Counted from the first letter of the stretch, positions 15,801 to 29,380 are shown. The stretch is DNA of 64,000 nucleotides from Deinococcus deserti VCD115 (GCF_000020685.1 NC_012526.1:78501-142500); one strand, 5' to 3'. The notes: generated by a model from the sequence alone, not told the origin. Numbers and translations are program-made.

Positions 15801-16547
15801 ATGAGTGACCAACCGGACCTGTTCGGCACGCCCACGGGCGCGAAGGCACCGCACGCGATCATGCCTGCCGGGCTGCCGGCGTCCTGGAAGGAAGCACTGG
15901 CTGAAGAATTTGCCGCGCCGTATTTTCATGCCCTGAAAGACTTCCTGGTCGAGGAACGCCGGACGCACACGGTGTATCCGCCGGCGGCGGACGTCTTCAA
16001 TGCCCTGCGTTACACGCCGCTGGAAAACGTGAAGGTCATGATTCTGGGACAGGACCCCTACCACGGCCCCGGTCAGGCGCATGGTCTGAGCTTCAGCGTG
16101 CGCCCCGGCGTGCGCATTCCTCCCAGTCTGAAAAACATCTATAAGGAATTGCAGAGCGACATCCCGGGCTTTACTCCGCCGCGCCACGGGTACCTGAAGG
16201 CCTGGGCCGAGCAGGGAGTCCTGCTGCTTAATGCTGTCCTGACGGTGCGGGCGGGCGAAGCGAACAGCCACGCCGGTAAGGGCTGGGAGAGTTTTACCGA
16301 CGCCGTGATCCGGGCCGTCAATAACCGGCCTCAGCGGGTGGTCTTCGTGTTGTGGGGCGCGTATGCCCGCAAGAAAGCCAGGCTGATTACAGCGCCGCAC
16401 CACGTCATCATCGAATCGGCGCACCCCAGTCCGCTGAGTGTGACGCGCTTCATGGGTACGCGGCCGTTCAGCCGGGTCAATGCCGCGCTGGAGGAAGCCG
16501 GAGAAGCACCAATCGACTGGCAGCTGCCCGCACAGGTCGAAGAATGA
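15801..16547 (+). CDS. ung: Uracil-DNA glycosylase (family 1)
   Basis: Removes uracil from DNA to start base-excision repair. 248 residues. Carries the water-activating motif [18 protein letters not shown] with the catalytic Asp at about residue 85, and the HPSPLS loop with His208. The N-terminal 20 residues ([14 protein letters not shown]) are variable. Its downstream neighbour, 69 bases away, is topoisomerase IB, so both DNA-maintenance genes may share a transcript. Confidence 0.97.
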   Translation: MSDQPDLFGTPTGAKAPHAIMPAGLPASWKEALAEEFAAPYFHALKDFLVEERRTHTVYPPAADVFNALRYTPLENVKVMILGQDPYHGPGQAHGLSFSVRPGVRIPPSLKNIYKELQSDIPGFTPPRHGYLKAWAEQGVLLLNAVLTVRAGEANSHAGKGWESFTDAVIRAVNNRPQRVVFVLWGAYARKKARLITAPHHVIIESAHPSPLSVTRFMGTRPFSRVNAALEEAGEAPIDWQLPAQVEE

Positions 16548-16616
16548 TGTTCAGGGCTGGTGGCATATGGTTTTTCTGAGGGTATTTCTGACACCCGTCG
16601 CGCCCGGGGCGGCCTG

Positions 16617-17651
<1,035 letters not shown>

Positions 17652-18302
17652 ACTCATTCGGGGCCAGCAGCAGTCCTGCCCGGTACGGTTCCTTGGGCTG
17701 TATTTCAGAAAAGGGCCGGGAAAGTGTATAAGCTCATCTTCAGGCTCAACGAGTGGAGCGCGCAAAGCGATGCGGTATCTGGCTGAAGATCGCAGATACG
17801 CCGTGGCCAATTGGGCCCCGGAGACCCGTCCTGCTCGCCGGTCTGCTTTCCGAGCGCCGCTGCTGAGTCCAGTGTGCTCAGCCTCGCGCCTGGAATCAGC
17901 TTCAACAAAGGCATTGCCCTCGGCATTGTCATACAGCGTGGACACTCGAGGTTACGGGCTCTCACATCCGCATTTCAGTGAAATTGACGGCCCTGTAGCA
18001 GGCTGCGGCAGACAGTCGAGGAATGGATTTCTGGGGAACCTGTAATTCTGCCACCCGTCCGGTTCTCCGACAGGTGAGTGTAGACAGGGCCAGGGCCTTT
18101 TAGAGATGAACCCGGCAGCCCACCCCTGGGCAGCTGTGACAATTCAGGGTTTTCTGACAGAGGGAGATTGTCCTTCCGATTCTCAGATGAAGATGCATGT
18201 ATGAGTTCAGGAGGCCAGCAGAGCCAGAAGCGTCGTCACTTTCTGCCGTGTAGGAGAACAAACAGGTGCATACGCCGCAAGGAAGCCTTCAGGCTCAGGT
18301 GC

Positions 18303-18334
18303 AGAAGCGTCTTAATGTAGAAGCGTCTTAATGT
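18303..18334. repeat. Tandem duplication of a 16-bp unit
   Basis: AGAAGCGTCTTAATGT occurs twice head-to-tail at 18303-18318 and 18319-18334 with no mismatch, about 100 bases before the -10 of the next gene. Confidence 0.9.
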
Positions 18335-18434
18335 GGTTTCCTGCTCTGTCAGGAGAGAACTTACAAAGACCGGTCAACAGGTTCATGAATCCAAAAAAAT
18401 TGAAAAACCATGTTCAGGACGTGGTTTTTCCGAC

Positions 18435-18440
18435 TACCCT
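18435..18440 (+). promoter_or_regulatory. Leaderless-type -10 element (TACCCT)
   Basis: TACCCT ends 6 nt before the ATG at 18447; no Shine-Dalgarno. Confidence 0.55.
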
Positions 18441-18446
18441 GTGGTC

Positions 18447-19001
18447 ATGACCACCGCCTTCTCCCGTCCGCTGAGCCTGGCCCTGACTGCCCTGTGCTTT
18501 GCCCTGCCGCTGATGACCAGTTGCGGCGGAACGGGAGCCGTTCAGCCTCAGACCACCGCGAGTGCCTCCACTGGAACCGCGGAGGCCAACCTGTCTGGTG
18601 AAGGTCAGGCGGCACTGCGGGCCCTGCGCGCGTCTACAGGGATGGTGCTGACAGAAAACGGGTATCTGAACCAGGTGGCCGTGACGCCGGTCAGTGGCAG
18701 CCTCAACGAGCGCACTGGCGCTGGTCAGCTGCGCTGGCTGCACAGCTGGGCGGCCAACCGCTGGGCACAGGTGGGGCCTTCTCTCGTGAAGGTCCAGTGG
18801 ATGCGCGCCTACGCTGGTGAAGGTGCCCTGACCCCCCAGGCCCTGGCCGGCGCCTGTCAGGCGGACGGCATCGAGCCTATGGCCTGCGCACAGGTGCTGC
18901 GCAAGGCCACCCACGCGGCAGTAGAGCGTCATGCAGCCACGAACACCTGGCTGGTTGTTCTGGCGGAGATCGACCGGCCCCTGTCGGTGCAGCCTCGCTG
19001 A
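18447..19001 (+). CDS. Predicted lipoprotein, unknown function
   Basis: 184 residues starting with a lipoprotein signal whose lipobox is LMTSC at about residue 25. The mature region has a Ser/Thr/Ala linker, then LRALRASTGMVLTENGYLNQVAV and a helical part with conserved-looking tryptophans (LRWLHSWAANRWAQVG). ATG 18447 fits both the signal and the -10 element; the upstream frame beginning at 18333 is not supported. A strong hairpin follows. Confidence 0.75.
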   Translation: MTTAFSRPLSLALTALCFALPLMTSCGGTGAVQPQTTASASTGTAEANLSGEGQAALRALRASTGMVLTENGYLNQVAVTPVSGSLNERTGAGQLRWLHSWAANRWAQVGPSLVKVQWMRAYAGEGALTPQALAGACQADGIEPMACAQVLRKATHAAVERHAATNTWLVVLAEIDRPLSVQPR

Positions 19002-19014
19002 AGTTATCTGGAAT

Positions 19015-19052
19015 AGAGGCCGGCGCTGTCATGGTGGGCAGCGCCGGCCTCT
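19015..19052 (+). terminator. Hairpin after the lipoprotein gene
   Basis: A perfect 14-bp stem (19015-19028 with 19039-19052) and a 10-nt loop, 14 bases beyond the stop codon. No U-run follows. Confidence 0.65.
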
Positions 19053-19073
19053 GCCTGCTACGGGGCTGGCCTC

Positions 19074-19079
19074 TAGGCT
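19074..19079 (+). promoter_or_regulatory. Leaderless-type -10 element (TAGGCT)
   Basis: TAGGCT ends 7 nt before the ATG at 19087; no Shine-Dalgarno. Confidence 0.5.
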
Positions 19080-19086
19080 GAGCCCC

Positions 19087-19571
19087 ATGTTGCTTGAAAG
19101 CACCCTCGCGGTGTACGGGACACTGTCTGCGGCCGGTGTTACCTGCTGGCTGATCGGCGGCAACGCCATCGAACTTCTCTGCGGGCATCACGTGCGTGAA
19201 CATGATGATCTGGACTTCCTGATTCTGGCCTCTCAGGGCGTCCAGGCCCAGACTGCCCTGGAACGGGACGGCTTCCACCATGCCACGGTTCACTGGAAGC
19301 AGGCAACGTGTTTTTTCGGCGTGGGGACCTGCTGGTGGATCTGGTTCCGGTGACCCCAGACCCGCCGCGTATGCTCGGTGAGCTCTCCCGGATGGTCTGG
19401 CCTGGGCAGTTTCTGGATAAGTGGTGGGCCGAACTGGAGGGCATGCGGATCCGGACCCTGAGCCCGGCCATGCACCGGATCATGAAAGACCCGGTCTCGG
19501 CGTACCAGGGGGTGGAATTAAGGGAAAAAGACCGGCTGGATCTGGCTGCCCTTGCTACCTTGGACACATGA
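19087..19571 (+). pseudogene. Nucleotidyltransferase-like gene with a frameshift
   Basis: The first frame (ATG 19087 to stop 19353) gives CWLIGGNAIELLCGHHVREHDDLDFLIL, the GG...DxD pattern of the small nucleotidyltransferase fold seen in aminoglycoside adenylyltransferase-like proteins. At about 19311-19317 the natural continuation (RRGDLLVDLVPVTPDPPRM...) lies in the -1 frame and runs to the stop at 19571. Joined, they give about 160 residues. The break lies in a T6 run; the local codons read T TTT TTC, a canonical -1 slippery heptamer. It is either a one-base deletion (pseudogene or sequence error) or programmed frameshifting. The next gene overlaps the second stop by ATGA, which implies the second frame is or was translated. 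Confidence 0.75.
19556..19561 (+). promoter_or_regulatory. Leaderless-type -10 element (TACCTT)
   Basis: TACCTT ends 6 nt before the ATG at 19568. It lies inside the end of the preceding frame, so the downstream gene could be expressed independently of it. Confidence 0.45.
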
Positions 19572-19978
19572 ATGCTTCCGATGCTCAGGTGCGGGCCAGA
19601 CTCACGGCGCTGGTGCCAGCGCTGCGGGCCTTTCACTCGGCACTGATGGATTTTGCCAAGAGCGAGCACGAATTCCTGCATGGACCGGTCAAAGGTCCCT
19701 TTGAGCTGTACTCGCTGGTCATGAACCACCCGGGCTTTCAGTGGCTGCGTCCGCTCTCGGGCCTGATGGCCACCCTGGACGAGGTGCTTGATGCCAAGGA
19801 CACGTCCCTGACCCGTCAGAACGTGGAAGACGTCAAGGCAGCACTGGGCCTGCTGTTTGCCGATACCGACACCCGCTTTGCCGAGTTCCGGGCTGGCTAC
19901 GTCCGGGCCCGGGGGGACCTGCGTGTGCGTGAGACCGAGGCCCGCTGGCGTGAGGTTCTCGGCGCCCTGGAGGCCTGA
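19568..19978 (+). CDS. Conserved helical protein of unknown function
   Basis: 136 residues, mostly alpha-helical, with no signal peptide or membrane segment. Recognisable stretches are [50 protein letters not shown] and a long C-terminal helix rich in Arg and Glu. The start overlaps the stop of the frameshifted gene (ATGA), and the stop is 4 bases before the pth start, so it is probably co-transcribed with pth. Function not recognised. Confidence 0.8.
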   Translation: MNASDAQVRARLTALVPALRAFHSALMDFAKSEHEFLHGPVKGPFELYSLVMNHPGFQWLRPLSGLMATLDEVLDAKDTSLTRQNVEDVKAALGLLFADTDTRFAEFRAGYVRARGDLRVRETEARWREVLGALEA

Positions 19979-19982
19979 GGCC

Positions 19983-20645
19983 TTGAAACTCGTTGTTGGT
20001 CTGGGGAACCCTGGCACGCAGTACGCGCAGACTCGTCACAACGTCGGCTGGCTGGTGGTCAACGAGGTGGCCCGGCGCTGGGGAGCCACCTGGCGTAAGG
20101 AGAAGGACGCCGAGGTCGCGGAAATTCGCCTGGGACCGGCCCCCGGTGTCAAAGTGCTGCTGGTCAAACCCCAGACCTTTATGAACGCCTCCGGCAAGGC
20201 AGTGGTGCCGCGTCTGTCGTTTTTCAAGCTGGATCCGGGGGCCCTGCTGGTGGTTCAGGATGATCTGGACAGTCCTTTCGGTCTGATGAAGGTCCGGCTG
20301 GGCGGACGCCACGGAGGTCAGAACGGCGTGCGGGACATCATCAGGCTGCTGGGCACCGAAGCGTTTGCGCGCCTGAAGCTGGGGATCTCGCGGCCTCCTG
20401 CAGGCCGTGATCCGGCCGACTGGGTGCTCAGCCGCTGGCGCGACGAGGAGCAAAGCACCCTAGGAGACCTCGTGCGGCTGGGTGCAGATGCCGTAGAGCG
20501 CTGGGCCACCGCTGGTCTGGCCGAGGCGCAGCAGGCCTTTAACAGCACCGACCTGCGCCCCAGGCCAGAGCCCGTGCCTGCACCCCAGCCGGCTGACGTG
20601 TCCGGGCCTCAGGAAACGGGACCAGCGGAACGTCCGGAAGTCTGA
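19983..20645 (+). CDS. pth: Peptidyl-tRNA hydrolase
   Basis: Releases peptides from prematurely dropped peptidyl-tRNA. 220 residues from a TTG start: [10 protein letters not shown] begins directly after the TTG at 19983, and GGAGG lies at 19969-19973. Catalytic elements: Asn9 (GLGNPG), His19 (TRHNVGW), Asp93 (QDDLD), and [10 protein letters not shown]. The core is about 190 residues; the remaining roughly 30 are a Pro/Glu-rich tail ([14 protein letters not shown]) not needed by the fold. Confidence 0.96.
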   Translation: MKLVVGLGNPGTQYAQTRHNVGWLVVNEVARRWGATWRKEKDAEVAEIRLGPAPGVKVLLVKPQTFMNASGKAVVPRLSFFKLDPGALLVVQDDLDSPFGLMKVRLGGRHGGQNGVRDIIRLLGTEAFARLKLGISRPPAGRDPADWVLSRWRDEEQSTLGDLVRLGADAVERWATAGLAEAQQAFNSTDLRPRPEPVPAPQPADVSGPQETGPAERPEV

Positions 20646-20698
20646 ACCCGCGTCTCCAGGCACAGGACACCGGGCGGTGAAGCCCCATGGGAGCGGCG

Positions 20699-20704
20699 TA
20701 TCCT
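20699..20704 (+). promoter_or_regulatory. Leaderless-type -10 element (TATCCT)
   Basis: TATCCT ends 6 nt before the GTG at 20711, which decides that start over an upstream in-frame ATG at 20687 that would precede the promoter. Confidence 0.6.
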
Positions 20705-20710
20705 GCCCGC

Positions 20711-21760
20711 GTGTCTACAACTGATTTGCGGCTGGATGTGCTGATGCAACTTTCCGATCTGCCTGGCGTTCCGGGGCAGGAAGATGCGGTGCGGGACTTC
20801 GTTCTGGGAGAACTTGAAGGTCTGGCCGACGAGGTGCGGGTAGACGCACTGGGCAACGTGATCGCCTTCCGTGGTGCAGCAGGGGAGGGTGCAGCGCGTC
20901 AGCGGGTCATGATCTCGGCCCACATGGACGAGATCGGATTTCTGGTGCGCTTCGTGGACGACAAGGGCTTCCTGCGGGTGCAGGCTCTGGGGGGCTTCGA
21001 TGCCCGCAACCTGTTCGCCCGCAACGTCACGGTGCACACCCGCGGGGGCAAACTCAGCGGCATTCTGCAGCCCGGTACCAAGCCGGTGCATGTGGCCTCC
21101 GCTGAGGAGCGCAAAAAGATTCCCGAAATCCGCGAATTTTTTATTGACCTCGGACTCGACAGTGAAGAAGCCCGCCGTCAGGTGCGGATCGGGGACATGG
21201 TCACCCTGGAGCAGAGTGCTCGTCAGGTCGGCCGGCTGATTACCGGCAAGGCCATGGATGACCGCGCCAGCGTATTCATGTTGCTCGAAGTTCTGCGTCA
21301 CCTGAAGGGCCAGTCCCTCAAGCACGACCTGTATGCCGTCTTCAGTGTTCAGGAAGAGGTCGGCCTGCGTGGCGCCATCACGGCTGCCTACGGTGTGGAA
21401 CCCACCATTGGCATCGGTCTGGACGTGACCCTGGCCATCGACGGGGTGGGTGGCAGCCCGGAAGACGCCGTGACACGTCTGGGTGACGGCATCGGCATCA
21501 AGGTGTTTGATTCCAGCATGATCAGCACCCGCTGGCTGGTGGACGAGTTCTACGATCTGGCCGAAAGCCGCGGCATCAAGTCCCAGCTGGAGGTCCTGTC
21601 GATGGGGGGCACGGACGGCGGGGCAATTCAGCGCAGCCGGGCAGGCGTTCCCACCCTGACACTCAGCATTCCGACCCGTTACATTCACACCGTCGTGGAG
21701 TCGGTGCACGAACAGGACGTGAGGGCCGGTGTGGACCTGCTGCTGGCCTATCTGGCCTGA
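20711..21760 (+). CDS. M42-family aminopeptidase
   Basis: Cytosolic dinuclear-metal aminopeptidase of the glutamyl-aminopeptidase/TET group. 349 residues from a GTG start. Metal and catalytic motifs are in order: SAHMDEIGF (about residues 69-77), GKAMDDRAS, VQEEVGLRGA, GLDVTLA, and PTRYIHTVVE with the last His ligand. Two active-site glutamates are visible in QEEVG. Such enzymes usually form large dodecameric particles and finish peptide breakdown. The sequence does not settle substrate preference. Confidence 0.92.
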   Translation: MSTTDLRLDVLMQLSDLPGVPGQEDAVRDFVLGELEGLADEVRVDALGNVIAFRGAAGEGAARQRVMISAHMDEIGFLVRFVDDKGFLRVQALGGFDARNLFARNVTVHTRGGKLSGILQPGTKPVHVASAEERKKIPEIREFFIDLGLDSEEARRQVRIGDMVTLEQSARQVGRLITGKAMDDRASVFMLLEVLRHLKGQSLKHDLYAVFSVQEEVGLRGAITAAYGVEPTIGIGLDVTLAIDGVGGSPEDAVTRLGDGIGIKVFDSSMISTRWLVDEFYDLAESRGIKSQLEVLSMGGTDGGAIQRSRAGVPTLTLSIPTRYIHTVVESVHEQDVRAGVDLLLAYLA

Positions 21761-21827
21761 GCGCCGGCTACTCTGAATAAAGAAACGCGTTAGGCACTTC
21801 CGCCAGCGCGGGAGGCATGGTGCAGGC

Positions 21828-22385
21828 ATGGAGATCCTGTCTGGTCTGTTGTCTTCCCTGGGCCTGTCTGGCGCGGCTGGGCTCAATGCCTACATCCCGC
21901 TGCTGGTCGTGGGCTTCCTGGCACGCTTCGGCGTCATGGATCTGGCGGCCCCCTACGACCTGCTGGCCAATACCTGGGTGCTGCTGGGGATCGGCGCCAT
22001 CGGCCTGCTTGATTTTGTTGGAGACAAGATCCCCGGCGTGGACCATGTGCTGCACCTGGTAGGCAGCGTCGTGAATACGGCGGCCGGGGCGGTTCTTTTC
22101 GCGTCGCAGACGGGAGTCGCAGACATTCCTCCAGCGCTGAGTCTGGCTTTGGGGGTCATCGTGGCTGGAGGAGTGCATGCCACCCGCACGGTGGTGCGCC
22201 CCGTGGCCACGGCGACAACTGGCGGTCTGGCCAATCCGGTGATCAGCTCCGCTGAGGACGGCCTCAGTCTGGGGGTCAGCCTGCTGGCGGTGTTCATGCC
22301 GATTCTGGCGGTGGTGTTGCTTGCGGCCATTCTGTTTCTGGCCGCGCGGCTCTGGCGCCGATTACGCGGGCGCCGTCTGATCTAG
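21828..22385 (+). CDS. DUF4126 membrane protein
   Basis: 185 residues, very hydrophobic. About four membrane segments are visible: SGLLSSLGLSGAAGLNAYIPLLVVGFL, LLGIGAIGLLDFVGDKI, LALGVIVAGGVHATRTVV and the C-terminal VSLLAVFMPILAVVLLAAILFL. The N-terminal GLNAYIPLL and the central DKIPGVD...LH are family marks. It ends with a basic tail (RLWRRLRGRRLI). Function unknown in the family. It stands alone, followed by a strong terminator. Confidence 0.85.
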   Translation: MEILSGLLSSLGLSGAAGLNAYIPLLVVGFLARFGVMDLAAPYDLLANTWVLLGIGAIGLLDFVGDKIPGVDHVLHLVGSVVNTAAGAVLFASQTGVADIPPALSLALGVIVAGGVHATRTVVRPVATATTGGLANPVISSAEDGLSLGVSLLAVFMPILAVVLLAAILFLAARLWRRLRGRRLI

Positions 22386-22413
22386 AGCAGATACGAAGAG
22401 CAGAGATCAAAAC

Positions 22414-22445
22414 AGGAGAGGCCTGAACGCCTCTCCTTTCTTTTT
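22414..22445 (+). terminator. Rho-independent terminator
   Basis: AGGAGAGGC (22414-22422) pairs with GCCTCTCCT (22429-22437), followed by TTTCTTTTT. Confidence 0.9.
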
Positions 22446-22593
22446 GCTCTTAGAAAAGGCATTTCAGAAAAGGCAGTTCAGACGGTGGGCCAGATTTGCT
22501 GGACAACTTGCACGCCGGCTGTTCCCAATCAGAGTGATTCTCTGGATTTATGCACTTTGTCATCTGAAATCTAGCCAAATGATCAAGTTAGTT

Positions 22594-22622
22594 TTGACAA
22601 TCTACACGCGTGTTCCTAAGAT
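22594..22622 (+). promoter_or_regulatory. Promoter of glnK-amt
   Basis: TTGACA (22594-22599), 17 bases, TAAGAT (22617-22622): a near-consensus vegetative promoter in a locally AT-rich stretch. The glnK leader would be about 45 nt and contains AAAGGAG. Confidence 0.85.
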
Positions 22623-22675
22623 AAGGGCATGCGGGGATGCGATTTCTGCAAATTGATCACGAAAAAGGAGACGCC

Positions 22676-23047
22676 ATGAAACTCATCACGGCGATCATCA
22701 GGCCCGAACGGGTTCAGCAGGTCAAAGAGGCCTTATTCCAGGCCGGCATCAGTGGCCTGACCCTCTCGCGTGTCAGCGGCCACGGCGGAGAACAGGAACT
22801 GGTCGAGCATTACCGCGGTACCCGGGTCATGGTGGAATTCCGCGACAAGGTCGAGGTCCGGATGGCCGTCAGCGAACCGTTTGTCGATGCTGCCATTCAG
22901 GCCATCTGTTCGGCTGCCCGGACCGGTGAGGTCGGCGACGGCAAAATTTTCGTGCAGCCCCTCGAGCGTGTCGTGCGCATCCGTACCGGCGAGGAGAACA
23001 ACGCCGCCCTGACTCCGGTGACCGAGACCAAACTCGTCCCCGTCTGA
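22676..23047 (+). CDS. glnK: P-II nitrogen regulatory protein
   Basis: Trimeric sensor of ATP/ADP and 2-oxoglutarate that normally gates AmtB. 123 residues; ATG 22676 (MKLITAII) follows AAAGGAG. The B- and C-loop motifs are intact (TGEVGDGKIFV, RIRTGEENNAAL). In the T-loop (GHGGEQELVEHYRGTRVMVEF) the uridylylated Tyr51 of enteric proteins is Val, although Tyr46 is kept, so GlnD-type modification is unlikely. Directly upstream of amt with 27 bases between, the classic glnK-amt pair. Confidence 0.95.
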   Translation: MKLITAIIRPERVQQVKEALFQAGISGLTLSRVSGHGGEQELVEHYRGTRVMVEFRDKVEVRMAVSEPFVDAAIQAICSAARTGEVGDGKIFVQPLERVVRIRTGEENNAALTPVTETKLVPV

Positions 23048-23074
23048 AGCTGTTTTTCTTGAGGAGTACTGATC

Positions 23075-24376
23075 ATGATCAAGAACCTGCTTTCTCTGGC
23101 CACCTTGCTGGGCGGCGCCGCGCTGGCGCAGGACTCAGCGCCTGAACTCAGCAGCGGCGACACCGCCTGGATGCTGATCTCGGCGGCGCTGGTGCTGCTG
23201 ATGACCCCTGGTCTGGCCTTTTTCTACGGTGGCCTGACCCGCTCCCAGAGCGTACTGAACACCATGATGATGAGCGTGATGTCTATAGGCGTGGTCGGGG
23301 TGCTCTGGATGCTGGCCGGTTACTCTCTGGCTTTCGGTGAAGGGGGCAATGCCCTGATAGGAGGGCTGGGCAACCTGGGTCTGGAAGGCCTGAAGGATCA
23401 GTTGACCGGCACCATACCGACCTATGTCTTCGCGGCTTTCCAGGCCATGTTCGCCATCATTGCCCTGGCTCTGATCAGCGGCGCAGTGGTCGAGCGCATG
23501 CGCTTTGGCGCCTTCTTGCTGTTCGGTGCCCTGTGGACCCTGCTGATCTATTCCCCTCTGGCCCACTGGGTCTGGAGCGCTGACGGCTGGCTGTTCAAAG
23601 ACGGCGCCCTGGATTTTGCCGGGGGCACCGTCATTCATATTTCCGCCGGTGTCAGCGCCCTGGTGGCCGCCTTCGTCATCGGACCCCGCATCGGGTATCC
23701 GCGCACGGCCCATGTTCCCCATAACGTGCCCCTGGTGCTGCTCGGCGCAGGCCTGCTGTGGTTCGGCTGGATGGGCTTCAACGCCGGGAGCGCCCTGAGC
23801 GCTGGACACACTGCGGCCCTGGCCCTGATCACCACGCTCATTGCGCCGGCCGCTGCCATGCTGGCCTGGCTGGCCTGGGAAAGCGCAGGGAACGGCAAGC
23901 CCACGGCCGTAGGCGCTGCGACGGGTGTGGTTGTGGGTCTGGTGGCCATAACCCCGGCCTGCGCCTTCGTCAGTCCCTGGGCGGCTCTGCTGATCGGGGC
24001 CCTGGGGGCCACGGCCAGCTACTGGACTGTGCAGTTCAAGCATCGTCTGGGTGCCGACGACAGCCTGGACGTCTTCGCCTGCCACGGAGTCGCCGGCATC
24101 GTGGGCGCGCTGCTGACTGGCGCGCTGGCCTGGACCACCGGCAGTGGCAAGGCGCTGCCTGAACAGATGCTCACCCAGCTGATCAGCGTGGTCGCCAGTG
24201 TGGTGTATGCCGGTCTCGGAAGCTGGGCACTGTTAAAACTGGTCAGTGTCCTCACTCCGCTGCGGGTGCCCGCTACTCAGGAGCTGACCGGAATGGACCT
24301 GCATGCCCACCGCGAGCAGGGTTACAGCGAAAACGAAACTGGCCTGGGCGCTCCCATCTTCCTCGGCGGTGACTGA
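23075..24376 (+). CDS. amt: Ammonium transporter
   Basis: Trimeric ammonium channel in the cytoplasmic membrane. 433 residues with a cleavable N-terminal signal (MIKNLLSLATLLGGAALAQ) and about 11 membrane helices. Pore marks: twin His in GGTVIHISAG and FACHGVAGIVG, and conserved TPGLAFFYGGLTR and WFGWMGFNAGS. GAGGAG precedes the ATG. The C-terminal tail (GMDLHAHREQGYSE) is the part that contacts GlnK. Co-transcribed with glnK. Confidence 0.97.
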   Translation: MIKNLLSLATLLGGAALAQDSAPELSSGDTAWMLISAALVLLMTPGLAFFYGGLTRSQSVLNTMMMSVMSIGVVGVLWMLAGYSLAFGEGGNALIGGLGNLGLEGLKDQLTGTIPTYVFAAFQAMFAIIALALISGAVVERMRFGAFLLFGALWTLLIYSPLAHWVWSADGWLFKDGALDFAGGTVIHISAGVSALVAAFVIGPRIGYPRTAHVPHNVPLVLLGAGLLWFGWMGFNAGSALSAGHTAALALITTLIAPAAAMLAWLAWESAGNGKPTAVGAATGVVVGLVAITPACAFVSPWAALLIGALGATASYWTVQFKHRLGADDSLDVFACHGVAGIVGALLTGALAWTTGSGKALPEQMLTQLISVVASVVYAGLGSWALLKLVSVLTPLRVPATQELTGMDLHAHREQGYSENETGLGAPIFLGGD

Positions 24377-24409
24377 CGGCCCGTCCCTACTTTCCTGACC
24401 TTCCACGTC

Positions 24410-24445
24410 CCTGCTCCCGTCCGCATCCCCGGGAGCAGGTTTTTT
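24410..24445 (+). terminator. Rho-independent terminator of glnK-amt
   Basis: CCTGCTCCC (24410-24418) pairs with GGGAGCAGG (24431-24439), followed by six T. Confidence 0.9.
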
Positions 24446-24712
24446 AGCTGTCTGTGCCGGGCCCACCCAGGCTTTTCTCCGTTGAAACGTCTCTTGCCGG
24501 GTGACGCCGCCATGGCATTTCCCCGGCCGCTTTCCGGGACGCTTGGCCCGCCAGAAGCCAATTAACGCTGTGTTAGGATGCTGGGCGAGTCTGACGCAAT
24601 TGTAATAAGGGTCGGGCCATAAGCACGCTTCAGTTTCCTGACGCCTCATCTCCGGATGGGGATTTTCGGACGGAATCATGGGCGCGTGTCACGAAGGGAA
24701 AGGAGGAGGGAT
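24446..24712 (+). other. Promoter region of the V/A-ATPase operon
   Basis: 267 bases between the amt terminator and the first ATPase gene. TTAGGAT near 24573-24579 is the best -10 candidate, without a convincing -35. Just before the TTG start lies AAGGAGGAGGG, an unusually long purine-rich ribosome site. Confidence 0.4.
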
Positions 24713-27090
<2,378 letters not shown>

Positions 27091-27108
27091 TTTTCAGGAG
27101 TGTCTGAC

Positions 27109-27417
<309 letters not shown>

Positions 27418-27419
27418 AT

Positions 27420-27977
27420 ATGGCCCTCGACAAGCTTCTCGAACAGGAGGCGCAATCGGAGATCGAGCGCATCCGCGCCGAAGCCCGTGACCGCTCTCAG
27501 ATGATTGTTGCTCAGGCCCAGGAACGTGCGCAGGCGCTGATTGAAAGCCGTCAGCGTGCGCTGGAAACCCAGCGTCAGGCCGGGATCGTGCGCGCGCGCA
27601 GCGCCGCCGACCTGGACCTGAACGCCGCCCGCCTCACGGCCAGCGAAAGCGGCATGAGCCAGGTGTACGAGCTGGTCAACCAGCAGATCACGGAAATCAC
27701 CCGCGTCCCCGAGTACCGTGACATTCTGGGCCGCCTGATCTATCAGGCCCGCGAAGTGATCACCGATGCCGAGGCCGTAGAGGTTAACCCCGCTGAAGCG
27801 GCGCTGGCCCGCGAACTGGTGCACGATATTGCTGTGCGCGAGAACCCGGCTATCCAGGGCGGCGTGCGCGTGGTCGCCCGCGGCGGCAAGAGCGGCATCA
27901 CCAACACCCTCGCGGGCCGGCTGGAACGCGTCAGGGGCGAACTCGCGCCGCAGGTCAGCCGCCTGCTCGCCGAGTAA
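27420..27977 (+). CDS. atpE: V/A-type ATPase subunit E (peripheral stalk)
   Basis: 185 residues. The N-terminal half is coiled coil (LLEQEAQSEIERIRAEARDR...), which pairs with subunit G; the C-terminal half is a globular alpha/beta head (VRVVARGGKSGITNTLAGRLE) that binds A/B. The ATG is 5 bases after the proteolipid stop; there is no separate Shine-Dalgarno, so expression depends on coupling. Confidence 0.93.
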   Translation: MALDKLLEQEAQSEIERIRAEARDRSQMIVAQAQERAQALIESRQRALETQRQAGIVRARSAADLDLNAARLTASESGMSQVYELVNQQITEITRVPEYRDILGRLIYQAREVITDAEAVEVNPAEAALARELVHDIAVRENPAIQGGVRVVARGGKSGITNTLAGRLERVRGELAPQVSRLLAE

Positions 27978-27988
27978 AGGAACCGCTC

Positions 27989-28977
<989 letters not shown>

Positions 28978-28981
<4 letters not shown>

Positions 28982-29322
28982 CGCAAGCAGGCAGCACCCA
29001 GCGTGTCGCTGTGCTCAGCGACACCGAAACCGCCACCGGCTACCGCCTGGCCGGCGCGCAGGTTATCGAGGCCGGCCGCGAGAATGCCGTGCAGGTTCTG
29101 GAGCAGGCCATCCTCAGCGGCGACTTCGGTCTGATCGCAGTGGACACCGGCCTGATTCCGGACCCGGCGAGTGCGACCGCGCGCGTCATGCGCGGCCGTG
29201 ACCTGCCGATCCTGCTCCCGATCCCCAGCCTCAAGGACGCCTTTGCAACCGATACGGTGGATGCCAAGGCCTACATGGGCAAACTGGTTCGGGACACCAT
29301 CGGCTTCGACATCAAGCTGTAA
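28978..29322 (+). CDS. atpF: V/A-type ATPase subunit F
   Basis: Central-rotor regulatory subunit. 114 residues with the CheY-like fold of this family: [43 protein letters not shown]. The ATG overlaps the stop of subunit C. Followed by a 143-base spacer before subunit A containing a hairpin and a direct repeat. Confidence 0.93.
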
Positions 29323-29362
29323 AAGAGGTCAACGGGTCAAAGCGTCGGGGGCGTGTCCGGAA

Positions 29363-29380
29363 GCCCTGCTTCAACAGGGC
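29363..29380 (+). other. Small hairpin in the F-A spacer
   Basis: GCCCTG (29363-29368) and CAGGGC (29375-29380) around a 6-nt loop, inside the ATPase operon; no U-tract. It may be a processing or attenuation element. Confidence 0.4.

Larger units (their letters stand above)
17652..18446. other. Gene-free interval of about 0.8 kb
   Basis: 795 bases between topoisomerase IB and the next lipoprotein. Open frames here (for example plus 17584-18045 and minus 17640-17945) have unconvincing composition and no start signals. The notable structure is the perfect tandem duplication at 18303-18334. It might hold a decayed gene or a small RNA; nothing can be named. Confidence 0.4.
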
